Of a stretch of 34,178 nucleotides of DNA, positions 23,741-31,719 are shown one piece after another. Below the pieces are notes generated by a model. That model made no database searches and had not been told where the DNA came from. It saw nothing but the letters and a program-made list of their open reading frames with translations. Position 1 is the first letter of the stretch, and every line of letters begins with the position of its first letter. Both the position numbers and the translations under genes were made by a program. Source of the stretch: Thermoplasmata archaeon (GTDB lineage Archaea; Thermoplasmatota; Thermoplasmata; Thermoplasmatales; Thermoplasmataceae); the NCBI GenBank assembly GCA_021850545.1, contig JAJZLU010000062.1, positions 1 to 34,178 of the forward strand, read 5' to 3'.

Positions 23741-25015
23741 TCACAAACTCAGGGACAGTAGAGTAAGCGTGAGAACCGGGAAACCGATGACAAATCCGAC
23801 TTTCATGTAGTACCATGGTGATATTTTTATCCCGCTCTTTCTGTTGAGAGTATGCAGCCACACTAGAGTTGCCAGGGAGCCAATGGGTGTGAACTTTGGC
23901 CCTATATCATTCCCAACAACATTGGCGTATGCTAGGTTTATTGGCCCATGTATGGAAGAGAGTGCCAGGTTTCCGAGCATTATGGAAGGGAGGTTGTTCA
24001 TTATCCCCGCTATTGCAGCGAAGAGATACCCACTGATAAGGACCCTTATGGGCGAATAGAGAAAAGCCATAGAATTGAGGGTCCCTGAAAGAATTGAGGT
24101 TACACCTTCTCTTCCCATCCCAAAGACAACAAGATACATCCCCAGTGAAAAGAGAACAATTTGCCATGGCGCTTCCCTCAATGGCTTGACAACATCAACT
24201 TTCCCGTTGGCCCTTGCAATTGCAAGCATAACGACTGATGCGGGCACAGCAATAATTGAAACCGGTATGGAAAATATGCCTCCCAGAGAATAAGCCAGGA
24301 GAAGAATTACGATTACAGGCAGGCTTAACCTGAATATCAACGGGTCCCTGATCACGCTGGATTCATCCTTCATGTTGGTCATATCAATATTTCTTGGTAT
24401 AGCCCTGAGGTAGAAGAGATAGAGGAAGAAAAGGCTCGCAATAATGCTCACAGCGTCAGGGAATAGCATCTTGAATGCGTATTGAAGGAAACTGATGTTG
24501 AAATAGCCTGCAGTTATGATATTCACTAAGTTGCTTATTATAAACGGAAGGCTTGATGAGTCTGCTATAAAACCGGTTGCCATTATGTAAGGGATTATTG
24601 CTTTCCTCTCTACATTGGCCCTGCGGAGCAACATATAAATGATGGGCGTCAGGATTAATGCAGTCCCGTCGTTGGAAAAAATAGCTGAAATTCCGGCACC
24701 CAGCAGGATCACTAAAATAAAAAGGTGGGTGCCTTTGCCTCTTGAAAGCCTCGCTATCTTTATGGCAGCGTATTCGAAAACTCCTGCCTCATCGAGGACA
24801 AGTGAGATTAAGATAATGGCCACAAAGGTGAAAGTTGCGTTCCAGACGATTCCCCACACGATGACAACATCTGAGAAATTTATTATGCCAACCGCAAAGG
24901 AGATGGCAGCACCAATTAATGCAGAATATCCGATGGGTAAATTCTTTGGCCTTAAAATAACAAGGAGTAAAGTGCCAATGAAGATTATAATTGAAAGCAG
25001 GAAGAAAATGCTCAC
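23741..25015 (-). CDS. arsB: arsenite efflux pump ArsB
   Basis: ArsB expels arsenite (and antimonite) across the cytoplasmic membrane using the proton gradient, or ATP when an ArsA ATPase is present; none is seen here. The 424-residue protein matches the E. coli ArsB length and layout of about 12 transmembrane segments. It shares many segments I recall from that family: VWNATFTFVAIILISL, LDEAGVFEYAA, SNDGTALILTPI, GFIADSSSLPFI.SNLVNI, PWQIVLFSLGMYLVV, NNLPS and KFTPIGSLATLVWLH. It is the last gene of arsR-arsC-arsB, starting ten bases after arsC ends. The ACR3 family is excluded by sequence. Confidence 0.94.
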   Translation of the reverse strand: MSIFFLLSIIIFIGTLLLVILRPKNLPIGYSALIGAAISFAVGIINFSDVVIVWGIVWNATFTFVAIILISLVLDEAGVFEYAAIKIARLSRGKGTHLFILVILLGAGISAIFSNDGTALILTPIIYMLLRRANVERKAIIPYIMATGFIADSSSLPFIISNLVNIITAGYFNISFLQYAFKMLFPDAVSIIASLFFLYLFYLRAIPRNIDMTNMKDESSVIRDPLIFRLSLPVIVILLLAYSLGGIFSIPVSIIAVPASVVMLAIARANGKVDVVKPLREAPWQIVLFSLGMYLVVFGMGREGVTSILSGTLNSMAFLYSPIRVLISGYLFAAIAGIMNNLPSIMLGNLALSSIHGPINLAYANVVGNDIGPKFTPIGSLATLVWLHTLNRKSGIKISPWYYMKVGFVIGFPVLTLTLLSLSL

Positions 25016-25025
25016 TTATCTATCA

Positions 25026-25409
25026 CTATGCCAGTTCCTTTACTTTCCTCTCTATTTGGTCTCTTATTTCTCTGACCACTTCCATGGGCTTGTTCTTCGG
25101 GTCACTGATTCCCCAGTCAATGACTTTCTTCTTCATTTCCACTGCAATTGGCCTCGGGCAGGCCTCTTCAATGGAACAACCCATTATTATCACAAGATCT
25201 GCAGCTCTGACCATATCTTCAGTCATAATTCTTGGTGTATTGTGGCTGATATCAATTCCTTTTTCCCTCATTGCTTCTATGGCCATTGGGTTGATCTTTT
25301 CTCCCGGAAAAGTCCCTGCACTTTCGCAGTCAAGCCCAAGGCTCTTCCCAAAGCCTTCAGCCATCTGGCTTCTTCCTGCGTTCTCAATGCAAACGAATAG
25401 GTATTTCAA
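25026..25409 (-). CDS. arsC: arsenate reductase ArsC, LMW-phosphatase fold
   Basis: ArsC reduces arsenate to arsenite, which is then exported. The 127-residue protein has the low-molecular-weight tyrosine phosphatase fold, with the anion-binding loop CIENAGRS formed by Cys7 to Arg13 (CX5R). Cys78 and Cys84 in MGCSIEEACP occupy the region of the redox relay cysteines of thioredoxin-coupled ArsC, and an Asp-Pro pair follows at about residues 103-104 as in the general-acid loop. It is unlike the glutaredoxin-coupled ArsC of E. coli plasmid R773. Its ATG overlaps the arsR stop by four bases (ATGA), showing translational coupling. Confidence 0.93.
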   Translation of the reverse strand: MKYLFVCIENAGRSQMAEGFGKSLGLDCESAGTFPGEKINPMAIEAMREKGIDISHNTPRIMTEDMVRAADLVIIMGCSIEEACPRPIAVEMKKKVIDWGISDPKNKPMEVVREIRDQIERKVKELA

Positions 25410-25789
25410 CGCTGCACCTTACCTTGTACGAGTTTCAATAACAGCGGAACAACTTCATTTTCTGCAAGGCGGTAAAAGTGCCATTTTCCTCTCTGTTCTC
25501 TTCGAAGCAGACCTGCTTTCTCAAGTAATCTAAGGGAACTGGAGATTGCAGGCTGCTTCATTTCGGATACAGCAGCAATCTGGCAGACGCACATCTCTCC
25601 TTTGGAAAGGAGCATAAGCAGCTTTATTCTCGTGCGGTCAGAAATGGCTTTCAACACTCGTTCTGCCTCCAGAATCTTCAACCGGTTCCCCTCCACCTCC
25701 AGTTCTTCAGACAGTCGTTTGAAATATTCAATGGACTCCATGGAACAGATCCCTTTCTTGGCTATCTCATCAAGCTCCTGTTGGGTCAT
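25406..25789 (-). CDS. arsR: ArsR arsenic-responsive repressor
   Basis: This winged-helix repressor of 127 residues carries the As(III)-binding motif CVC (Cys67-Val-Cys69) in GEMCVCQIA on the recognition helix region, followed by KQPAISSSLRLLEKAGLL, the DNA-recognition helix, and GKWHFYRL, the wing. Arsenite binding should release it from DNA and induce arsRCB. An N-terminal extension of about 40 residues with Cys15 precedes the usual ArsR core and may be a dimerisation arm or a third metal ligand. The ATG at 25789 is preferred to an in-frame TTG at 25807, because the TATA box at 25824-25833 predicts a start near 25802 and GGAAGGA then precedes the ATG. Confidence 0.92.
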   Translation of the reverse strand: MTQQELDEIAKKGICSMESIEYFKRLSEELEVEGNRLKILEAERVLKAISDRTRIKLLMLLSKGEMCVCQIAAVSEMKQPAISSSLRLLEKAGLLRREQRGKWHFYRLAENEVVPLLLKLVQGKVQR

Positions 25790-25823
25790 ACACGCATTCC
25801 TTCCCAAGAGTTGAACATATTAT

Positions 25824-25833
25824 GATATATTAA
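25824..25833 (-). promoter_or_regulatory. TATA box of the arsRCB operon
   Basis: TTAATATATC on the minus strand predicts transcription from about 25802, giving a short leader before the ATG at 25789. The surrounding AT-rich sequence could hold the ArsR operator. Confidence 0.55.
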
Positions 25834-25944
25834 CATGATTATAGGTATAACAAAAATATGAATCATAAAGGAATTTGGCGAAAAAGGTGTAGAGCGGTCG
25901 AAGTATCATTGTTCCTCACTGGTTCGCCCATTTCTAAGATAAAT

Positions 25945-25953
25945 CTTATAGAA
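25945..25953 (+). promoter_or_regulatory. TATA box of the nucleotidyltransferase gene
   Basis: CTTATAGAA is centred 24-25 bases before the ATG at 25973, consistent with a leaderless transcript. Confidence 0.55.
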
Positions 25954-25972
25954 TCTGGTAATTCCCATATCA

Positions 25973-26911
25973 ATGATAGGAGCAATCCTGGCTGGTGGGT
26001 ATGGAAAAAGGTTGAAGCCCATTACAGATGAAGTACCGAAAGCCCTGGTCCAGATCAGTGAAAATTATACCATAATGGATAGGCAGATATTTGACTTCCA
26101 GAACATGGGAGTCAAAGAGATATACATTCTTTCAGGTTACCTCGGAGACAAGATTGAGGAAAGATATGGTGAAGAGAAGTATGGGATCAGATTCCATTAC
26201 CTGAGGGAATCTAAGCCACTTGGGACACTTTTTTCAGTTAAAAACCTGCTTTCTGAAAAGTCAGATGAGGATGTGGTCCTGAGAAATGGCGATACAGTCA
26301 CCGACCTGAACTTCAAGAGGTTCGTGCAGTTTGCGCAGGAATCCCCATACTCGCTCACAATGTTCGTCATAAAGATGAGGAGCCCATTTGGAATTGTGGA
26401 TCTGCTGGGCGACCAGGTTACAGAGTTCCAGGAGAAACCTCTTCTCAACCATTTCATCAATGCAGGCATATACTACATCAAGAAAAGTGCCTTTGAAGCT
26501 TTCCAATCAGATTATGTGGACAAGGAAATTGAGACAACGGTTTTTCCTAGGCTAGCCAAGAAAAAGCTCACAGGTGCATACACAGAGGAGACTTTCTGGA
26601 TGGGAATAGACAGTGAAAAGGATTTAGAGCAAGTCAGGAAGGAGTATTCAAACCGGGAGGACTTTTCATGGGGTTACATCAAGAAACTGTATGAAGGAAA
26701 TGGCAGGAAATTCCAAGAATATTTCATCAAGGCCGGCGATCGAGTCTCAATAGATCCCGGTTCAAACAGCATAGTGCGCATAATTTCAGGCCGGGGAATG
26801 TATTCATCAGAAGAGCAGCATAAGTACCTTTCACAGGATGTTATACAGCTTAAAAGTGATACGAAATTCGTACCAATCGAAAACACACACCTTGAAATTA
26901 TATCGATGTGA
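25973..26911 (+). CDS. sugar-phosphate nucleotidyltransferase with C-terminal extension
   Basis: This enzyme type transfers a nucleotide to a sugar 1-phosphate (glucose, mannose or similar), making activated sugars for glycolipids or N-glycans. The 312-residue protein has the family signature LAGGYGKRLKPITDEVPKAL near residues 6-25, the substrate segment ESKPLGT, RNGDTVTDLNF with the metal-binding Asp, and EFQEKP. Residues from about 230 form an extra beta-rich domain (KAGDRVSIDPGSNSIVRIISG) that looks cupin-like rather than the usual left-handed hexapeptide helix. The exact sugar and nucleotide cannot be assigned. Transcription is probably monocistronic: a TATA box precedes the start and several poly-T tracts follow the stop. 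Confidence 0.85.
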   Translation: MIGAILAGGYGKRLKPITDEVPKALVQISENYTIMDRQIFDFQNMGVKEIYILSGYLGDKIEERYGEEKYGIRFHYLRESKPLGTLFSVKNLLSEKSDEDVVLRNGDTVTDLNFKRFVQFAQESPYSLTMFVIKMRSPFGIVDLLGDQVTEFQEKPLLNHFINAGIYYIKKSAFEAFQSDYVDKEIETTVFPRLAKKKLTGAYTEETFWMGIDSEKDLEQVRKEYSNREDFSWGYIKKLYEGNGRKFQEYFIKAGDRVSIDPGSNSIVRIISGRGMYSSEEQHKYLSQDVIQLKSDTKFVPIENTHLEIISM

Positions 26912-26916
26912 TGCTC

Positions 26917-26965
26917 TTTTTTCAAATAATTCCAATTTTTTTTCATTTTTTACTCATATTTTTTT
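26917..26965 (+). terminator. multiple poly-T terminator tracts
   Basis: Four T-tracts (26917-26922, 26936-26943, 26946-26951 and 26959-26965) follow the nucleotidyltransferase stop, a strong archaeal termination pattern. Confidence 0.7.
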
Positions 26966-27026
26966 GAATTTACCCATTTGTGTGACAATCCGATATTCGT
27001 AATACGAGAAAACAACGAGTGGGAAA

Positions 27027-27036
27027 GTTTAATATC
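27027..27036 (+). promoter_or_regulatory. TATA box of the 27063-27422 gene
   Basis: GTTTAATATC lies about 31 bases before the ATG at 27063, predicting a leader of only a few bases. Confidence 0.6.
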
Positions 27037-27062
27037 TAAAAGGCAATGAATCGTAGGTTTCT

Positions 27063-27422
27063 ATGACCGTTATGACTAGGGAAGTGCTTTTAAAGGCACT
27101 TGAAAAAACCTATGGGCGTAAGGGGATGGTCAGGGGAGACGTGGAAGATCTTTGTGACTTCATTCTGTCATTCTTTGGCTACGAGGATTATGTCCTTGAT
27201 AATGTCCTCTCTGCACCTGAAAGGGACGTTTTCTACAACCTTGAGGAGTACGGTTTCCTGGAAACGCACCGAGAAGAGGTAAATATTATCAAGGGAAGGT
27301 CCTGGAGAATAAACCAGTGGACCTACAAGAAGGACAATATTTACAAGGCTGCTGACGGCGTGGAGGAAGAGGAGCCTGAGGCCAACATATACGATGAGAT
27401 CTTCAAAGAGCTGGAAAGCTAG
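27063..27422 (+). CDS. small acidic protein, probable winged-helix-like fold
   Basis: The 119-residue protein is not recognised with certainty. Residues 1-80 read as helices and a short hairpin: LLKALEKTYGRKGMVRGDVEDLCDFILSFFGYEDYVLDNVL, then RDVFYNLEEYGFLETHREEV, IKGRSWRINQWTY. The last part (YNLEEYGFLETHREEVNI followed by a strand ending WRINQW) resembles the third helix and wing of a winged-helix domain, suggesting a transcription or nucleic-acid role. The C-terminal 35 residues are strongly acidic. It is probably an archaeal conserved protein of unknown function. Both the TATA placement and a following hairpin terminator support an independent gene starting at ATG 27063; an ATG at 27072 is possible. 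Confidence 0.7.
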   Translation: MTVMTREVLLKALEKTYGRKGMVRGDVEDLCDFILSFFGYEDYVLDNVLSAPERDVFYNLEEYGFLETHREEVNIIKGRSWRINQWTYKKDNIYKAADGVEEEEPEANIYDEIFKELES

Positions 27423-27434
27423 GGAAACCGAAAT

Positions 27435-27463
27435 AAAAGTGGTTTTTTAATCCCACTTCTTTT
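27435..27463. terminator. bidirectional hairpin terminator
   Basis: AAGTGG (27437-27442) pairs with CCACTT (27453-27458) around a T-rich ten-base loop. A T-rich tail follows on both strands, between the converging 27063-27422 gene and the M24 peptidase gene. Confidence 0.65.
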
Positions 27464-27470
27464 GCTCATT

Positions 27471-28571
27471 CTAGATGTAATTGATGCTCTTGGGGAAACT
27501 GTTGAATGGCCTGCATTTACCGTTCTGGAAGTAAACTGTATCCTCGATTCTGACACCGCCCCTTCCTGGAAGGTAAATGCCGGGCTCGATTGTAAACACT
27601 GAATTTTCCTTCATGAGTTCCTTGTTGTCCGGTACCAGGTAAGGGTCCTCGTGCACAGAAATGCCAAGCCCATGCCCAAGCCTGTGTATAAAATTGGCGC
27701 CGTAGCCTTTCCTGCTGATCACTTCCCTGGCAATCCTGTCTGCATCGGCATATGTAGTCTCAGGGTTGAGGGCTTCAATGGTGGTTTCCTGTGCCTCCCT
27801 GTCTATCTCATATATCTCCTCCATGTCTGGTTTGGCCCTGTCTATGTAGAATGTTCTGGTGGTGTCTGAGGCGTATCCTCCATACCTTCCTCCAAAGTCA
27901 ATTATGATGGGCTCATACCTTGCAATCTTCCTGTCAGACGGGGTGTGGTGGGGCACCGATGAATTCTCGCCAGCGGCAACAATGGATCCAAAGGCGGGCA
28001 TATCTAGGCCCTTCTTCTCAAAGTTCTCCTGCAGCTTTCCCGCCACAGCTTTCTCCGTAACTCCATCAGAAACGAAGTCTAGGGTGAGCTTCAAAGCCTC
28101 CTCTGATTTTCTCACAGCAGTTGAAATATTCTCCAGCTCCTCCCTGTCCTTGACCATCCTAAGAGCCATGGTATAACTGTCCCCGAGAATCTCCTTTGAG
28201 GAAGAGTTATGGAAAAGGGGCGCATAATGGAAGTAAGGGAGCAGGCCGTCAATCGCGACCAGGGACGCATTCCCCTTTTCAAGGTAGTCCCTTGCCATCT
28301 TATGGGGGTTCTGCTCATCAGTCCATGGTCGGACATCCTCAACCCAGGAATGCAGGTGCAGCTGTTCCTCCATCAGTTTCGGCGCAAGTATGAACTGGTC
28401 ATCCATGGTTATGAACATTAGGGTGAGCCTCTCATGGCTCTCTGTCTCAAATCCTGTGAAATAGAAGAAATTGGGTCCAGTGGGCACCAGGAAAGCGTCA
28501 ATCCTGTTTTCATCCATTAATTCTCTGAGCTTTTCGACTCTCTTTTTCTGGTAGGCAAAATTTCCGGTCAT
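27471..28571 (-). CDS. M24 family Xaa-Pro aminopeptidase/dipeptidase
   Basis: This cytosolic dinuclear-metal peptidase probably cleaves peptides containing proline, in line with a peptide-scavenging lifestyle. The 366-residue protein has the N-terminal creatinase-like domain (about 1-140) and the pita-bread catalytic domain. All five metal ligands are visible: Asp225 in IIDFGG, Asp236 in ASDTTRTF, His300 in RLGHGLGISVHE, Glu329 in TIEPGIY and Glu343 in RIEDTV. His207 or His208 in SVPHHTP is the usual substrate-contacting position. Prolidase (Xaa-Pro dipeptidase) and aminopeptidase P cannot be separated by eye. The ATG has an AGGTG Shine-Dalgarno and its own TATA box abutting the upstream permease stop. 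Confidence 0.92.
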   Translation of the reverse strand: MTGNFAYQKKRVEKLRELMDENRIDAFLVPTGPNFFYFTGFETESHERLTLMFITMDDQFILAPKLMEEQLHLHSWVEDVRPWTDEQNPHKMARDYLEKGNASLVAIDGLLPYFHYAPLFHNSSSKEILGDSYTMALRMVKDREELENISTAVRKSEEALKLTLDFVSDGVTEKAVAGKLQENFEKKGLDMPAFGSIVAAGENSSVPHHTPSDRKIARYEPIIIDFGGRYGGYASDTTRTFYIDRAKPDMEEIYEIDREAQETTIEALNPETTYADADRIAREVISRKGYGANFIHRLGHGLGISVHEDPYLVPDNKELMKENSVFTIEPGIYLPGRGGVRIEDTVYFQNGKCRPFNSFPKSINYI

Positions 28572-28620
28572 TCAAGGCACCTTTTTCTGAAGTAAGAAGA
28601 GATCAGAAATTAAGCTTGCT

Positions 28621-28629
28621 GTATATATG
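28621..28629 (-). promoter_or_regulatory. TATA box of the M24 peptidase gene
   Basis: CATATATAC on the minus strand ends just after the permease stop and predicts a leader of about 27 bases that includes AAGGTG. Confidence 0.5.
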
Positions 28630-30231
28630 TCAGGCGCTGAACCTTTTTTCCGAATATTTGTAGAGCCTCATCCACAGTAGGTATGTTATGATCACGATGA
28701 GGAATACCATGAAGAGGTCGATTGCATCCACAAAGAGCAGGTTGCCCTGTGCTATGCCCTTTGTTATGAGCATCATGAGCCCGTTTCCCACTGAATAGGT
28801 CTTGCCCCCTATCTTGGTGTACTCACCAATCATGAGGCCTCCCCAGTAGCTGCCAAATGCTGCAACCGATCCTGTGATCAAGCCAGGTATGATGGCAGGG
28901 AATGAGAGGTACCTGAATTTCCTGAAGCCCTTTATCTTGAATGTGGTTGTGACAAGTCTCAGGTCCCTGGGAATAGCAGTGGCAGTCCCGTATACATTGA
29001 AGAAAATATAGGCTGCTGCGGAGAGGAAAGTTACAAGGAGGACATTGAAGTTGTAGGCCAGCCCTTCACCCAGGAATCCTGAGAGGAAGGGTGTCAGGTA
29101 AACAACGATCAGCGGGAATAGGATTGGGGCAGGAATGGAATATATGATCTGGAAGATTCCTGTCCCCAGCCTTCCGGAACTGCCCCTGCTTCCGAAGTAT
29201 ATGGCCGTGGGGACCATTATGAGGAAACTTACCAGGAAAACTATTGCAATGCGGAGCAGATCGAATGCTGTGGCCACAGTGAGCTGCCAAAGCACAGACA
29301 CATCGGTCAGGTATACTACAAAGGCCGCTCCGAAGCCTGCAACGGCAACGAAATACACTGAGACAGCAAATATGAAGATGAGAATGGCGCCAACGATTAT
29401 GTTCAGGGAACGCTCTGAAATGTGCAGCTTTCTTGTCCTTTTCTGGGTTGCGTTCTTCCCGGCAAATATGGTGTTGAGTGAATAAACTGCATTCACGCCG
29501 GAGGAAAGGACCTGTGTAACCCTTCCCCCTATGGCTGATACGAAGACGTTCCGCTCCCTTTTCCTTGTCACCTGCTCCTCCTCAGGGACATTGAGATCAA
29601 AGGTGTAATTTGCTGTCCTCTTGAGGAGCGGGTTAATGATGAAGTAGAAGTTCAACGCAATGGCAATTATGAGGAAACCTATGAGAATTAGTATCTGGGA
29701 GAAATGGTTGCTTGCTGCAAGGGTAACGGCCAGGGAGCCAACTCCAAATACGGTGTAGTTGGACGTGCCTATTGATATGACTTCGCTGAGGGTTATGTAG
29801 AAAAGGCCGCTTGCAAATGATGGCATGATGTTTGATATTATATGCGAGAATGAAGCTGGAAGGTAGAGGTACCTTATCCTGGGGAACAGGCCCATGTTAT
29901 AGACGTTGGAGACCTGGAAATATTCCTCAGGTATGTGTATCGTGGCTTCGTACACTCCCAGGATAATATTCCAGATCAGGGCAGTGAATATGAGAAAATC
30001 AGATGCTATGTTCACGCCTAACGGGCCGCCGATCCTCTTTATGAAGAATACCAGTATGATCGGGAAAAACGATATCACCGGGACGGCCTGCAGTATATTC
30101 GTGACTGGAATGATAATAGCGCCGGCAGCCTTGACCCTCGCAGCAAGTATGCCAAAGAAAAGTGCAGCAATTATGGAAAGGACCATCAGGACCCAGATGC
30201 GCAGGAAAGTGTCCCCGATTGCCAGAAGCAT
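28630..30231 (-). CDS. two-domain ABC importer permease (SsuC/TauC-like)
   Basis: The 533-residue protein is a tandem fusion of two binding-protein-dependent transport permease domains. The first (about residues 1-215) and second (about 280-530) each have five or six helices and a cytoplasmic EAA-type loop that docks the ATPase: FQVSNVYNMGLFPRIRYLYLP and TTTFKIKGFRKFRYLSFPAIIPG. A charged linker joins them. The pattern resembles nitrate/sulfonate/bicarbonate permeases. No ATPase or binding-protein gene lies next to it, so the subunits must be encoded elsewhere. The start is uncertain: a perfect GGAGGTGAT at 30267-30275 has no ATG, GTG or TTG in frame at the right distance, but CTG at 30261 is in frame, five bases after it and ten codons upstream of the ATG. 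Confidence 0.88.
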   Translation of the reverse strand: MLLAIGDTFLRIWVLMVLSIIAALFFGILAARVKAAGAIIIPVTNILQAVPVISFFPIILVFFIKRIGGPLGVNIASDFLIFTALIWNIILGVYEATIHIPEEYFQVSNVYNMGLFPRIRYLYLPASFSHIISNIMPSFASGLFYITLSEVISIGTSNYTVFGVGSLAVTLAASNHFSQILILIGFLIIAIALNFYFIINPLLKRTANYTFDLNVPEEEQVTRKRERNVFVSAIGGRVTQVLSSGVNAVYSLNTIFAGKNATQKRTRKLHISERSLNIIVGAILIFIFAVSVYFVAVAGFGAAFVVYLTDVSVLWQLTVATAFDLLRIAIVFLVSFLIMVPTAIYFGSRGSSGRLGTGIFQIIYSIPAPILFPLIVVYLTPFLSGFLGEGLAYNFNVLLVTFLSAAAYIFFNVYGTATAIPRDLRLVTTTFKIKGFRKFRYLSFPAIIPGLITGSVAAFGSYWGGLMIGEYTKIGGKTYSVGNGLMMLITKGIAQGNLLFVDAIDLFMVFLIVIITYLLWMRLYKYSEKRFSA

Positions 30232-30266
30232 TGTGTAGTAAATGCCAAGGTCAGCCGCCAGGAATC

Positions 30267-30275
30267 ATCACCTCC
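30267..30275 (-). promoter_or_regulatory. perfect Shine-Dalgarno upstream of the permease
   Basis: GGAGGTGAT on the minus strand is fully complementary to the archaeal 16S rRNA tail. It lies five bases before an in-frame CTG (30261) and overlaps an ATG (30268) that would encode only a five-residue peptide. Confidence 0.6.
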
Positions 30276-30333
30276 ATCACTCTCCATATTTCTTCTGTCA
30301 GGGATATTGACAGGTGAATGTAAAAGCTTGCTG

Positions 30334-30738
30334 CTACAGCCCCCTTCTTCCCCCGAATAGGCTGTAGAAAATCATGGAAACCAATCCTGCCCCGATGAGC
30401 CCCAGCAATGTTTTCGGGCTGTCAACAAGAAGATGCTTCAACGGATCCTTGCCTGGGTCAAACCTGTCCACATGGACCGAATATCTGTCTTGAAACTCCA
30501 CTGCGTGGACACCTCTCCTGGAACCCGGTATTGAAGCCCTCCAGTCTGCAACCTGGCCCTTCCTTTCGCCCACTGAGCGATGGAAAAGGCCGCTCCTCTC
30601 CGGATCAGGCACTCTGTTCCCGTGCCTGTCCACTTTCGGTATCTCGGTGGTGCCATAGGAGAGCACTGTAGCTATGACGCTATTCCAGAAGTCGGGGGAA
30701 CTGTCATAATTTCTCTGAAACATTCCCATGGTCACCAT
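30334..30738 (-). CDS. hypothetical protein with C-terminal membrane anchor
   Basis: The 134-residue protein has a polar, Arg- and Asp-rich N-terminal part. A segment near residues 75-100 (HAVEFQDRYSVHVDRFDPG) looks like an ordered beta-rich element, and one hydrophobic helix (about 110-128, LLGLIGAGLVSMIFYSLF) precedes a basic C-terminus, so it is probably a tail-anchored protein. The family was not recognised. Start choice among ATGs at 30738, 30729 and 30723 is open; a TATA-like TTTGATTAAGG about 25 bases before 30738 favours the first, while GGTGA favours the later ones. It is on the same strand as the ABC permease, 102 bases upstream, and could share a message with it, but no functional link is shown. 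Confidence 0.6.
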   Translation of the reverse strand: MVTMGMFQRNYDSSPDFWNSVIATVLSYGTTEIPKVDRHGNRVPDPERSGLFHRSVGERKGQVADWRASIPGSRRGVHAVEFQDRYSVHVDRFDPGKDPLKHLLVDSPKTLLGLIGAGLVSMIFYSLFGGRRGL

Positions 30739-30795
30739 AAGGATTCAAGTGGCATAACCTTAATCAAATGGCGAGAAGGAAAATTGCTGGGATGG

Positions 30796-31719
30796 TCAGT
30801 TTCTGCTGGCCAGTTCCTCTTCCATAAGCAGGGAGACAACAAAATGGGGTTCATCCACAATTTCGCTGATCCTGAGGTTTCCAGCAACACTGCAAAGCGC
30901 ATATGCCTCATTGCCGGTGAACCCTTTCTGCTTCAGCACGCCAATCATGTCAAGCACGGCTTCTTGTGCAGCCTTGTAAAGGTCCGGCCCCACACCCATT
31001 GAAACCAGCTGTTTCCCTTTGCCCTCGTCAAAGGAATGCAACCTTGGGTACTTCAGCGGGAAGTTTTTCTTCAGCGTAACCACGGCTGTAACATGTGCTG
31101 AGGTTTCCACGGCTGTGCCACAGACCTCACCGTCGCCCTGTGAAGCGTGTGGATCAGCAAAGGAAAGCATGCCTCCCTTGAGATTGACAGGAAGCAGCAG
31201 CCTGGCACCCTGCTTCAGGAGCTTATTGTCCATGTTGCCTCCGAAGGCCTGCGGAGGTATCATTCCGTACTGCCCGCTTGAAGGTGAAGTTCCCACCACG
31301 CCAAGAAATGGCCTTATGGGGATCCTTACTCCCTTCAGGGCATTTCCTCTGGCAGTCGCGTATCCGTCCTTTATGTCCCACATGAAGAGCTCTTCCTCAA
31401 ACTGGAATTTCAGGAGGCCGAAATCCTTCATTATGGCAGTCCAGCCCCATGTGCCGGTCTCTATCTTCATCAGCTCAACCTCAATGGCGTCCCCGGGCTC
31501 CGCTCCCTCGATATATATTGGCCCAACTGCGCCATCGAATTTGCTTCCGTCAATCTTCGGCATATCTTTCGTTGTGAAATTCTCCTTTATCTGCATGGTC
31601 GATGAGTCAGGTATGATAACCATGAACTCCTCTCCAGGCTTCACAGTTGCAATGGGCCTGTTCTCAGGCTGCCACTTGAAATGCACATTTCCTTCCTTAG
31701 TTCCGTCTACGGTCTGCAA
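30796..31719 (-). CDS. acetamidase/formamidase family amidase
   Basis: Members hydrolyse short-chain amides such as formamide or acetamide to ammonia and the acid. The 307-residue protein has the family hallmarks: IYIEGAEPGDAIEVE near residues 67-82, a GTSPSSGQYG stretch around 148-155, the glycine-rich AFGGNMD, and the highly conserved FADPHASQGDGEVCGTAVE, which holds the likely metal- and substrate-binding His and acidic residues. The start is TTG at 31719, six bases after GGAGGATGA; an ATG within that Shine-Dalgarno is out of frame. A leader of about 100 bases is predicted from an AT-rich element near 31841-31850. It could supply nitrogen. Its exact substrate is not determinable. Confidence 0.9.
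   Translation of the reverse strand: MQTVDGTKEGNVHFKWQPENRPIATVKPGEEFMVIIPDSSTMQIKENFTTKDMPKIDGSKFDGAVGPIYIEGAEPGDAIEVELMKIETGTWGWTAIMKDFGLLKFQFEEELFMWDIKDGYATARGNALKGVRIPIRPFLGVVGTSPSSGQYGMIPPQAFGGNMDNKLLKQGARLLLPVNLKGGMLSFADPHASQGDGEVCGTAVETSAHVTAVVTLKKNFPLKYPRLHSFDEGKGKQLVSMGVGPDLYKAAQEAVLDMIGVLKQKGFTGNEAYALCSVAGNLRISEIVDEPHFVVSLLMEEELASRN

Noticed and set aside
24639-25533. Long plus-strand frames across arsB and arsC
   Set aside because: Shadows of the arsRCB operon, whose products carry all expected motifs.
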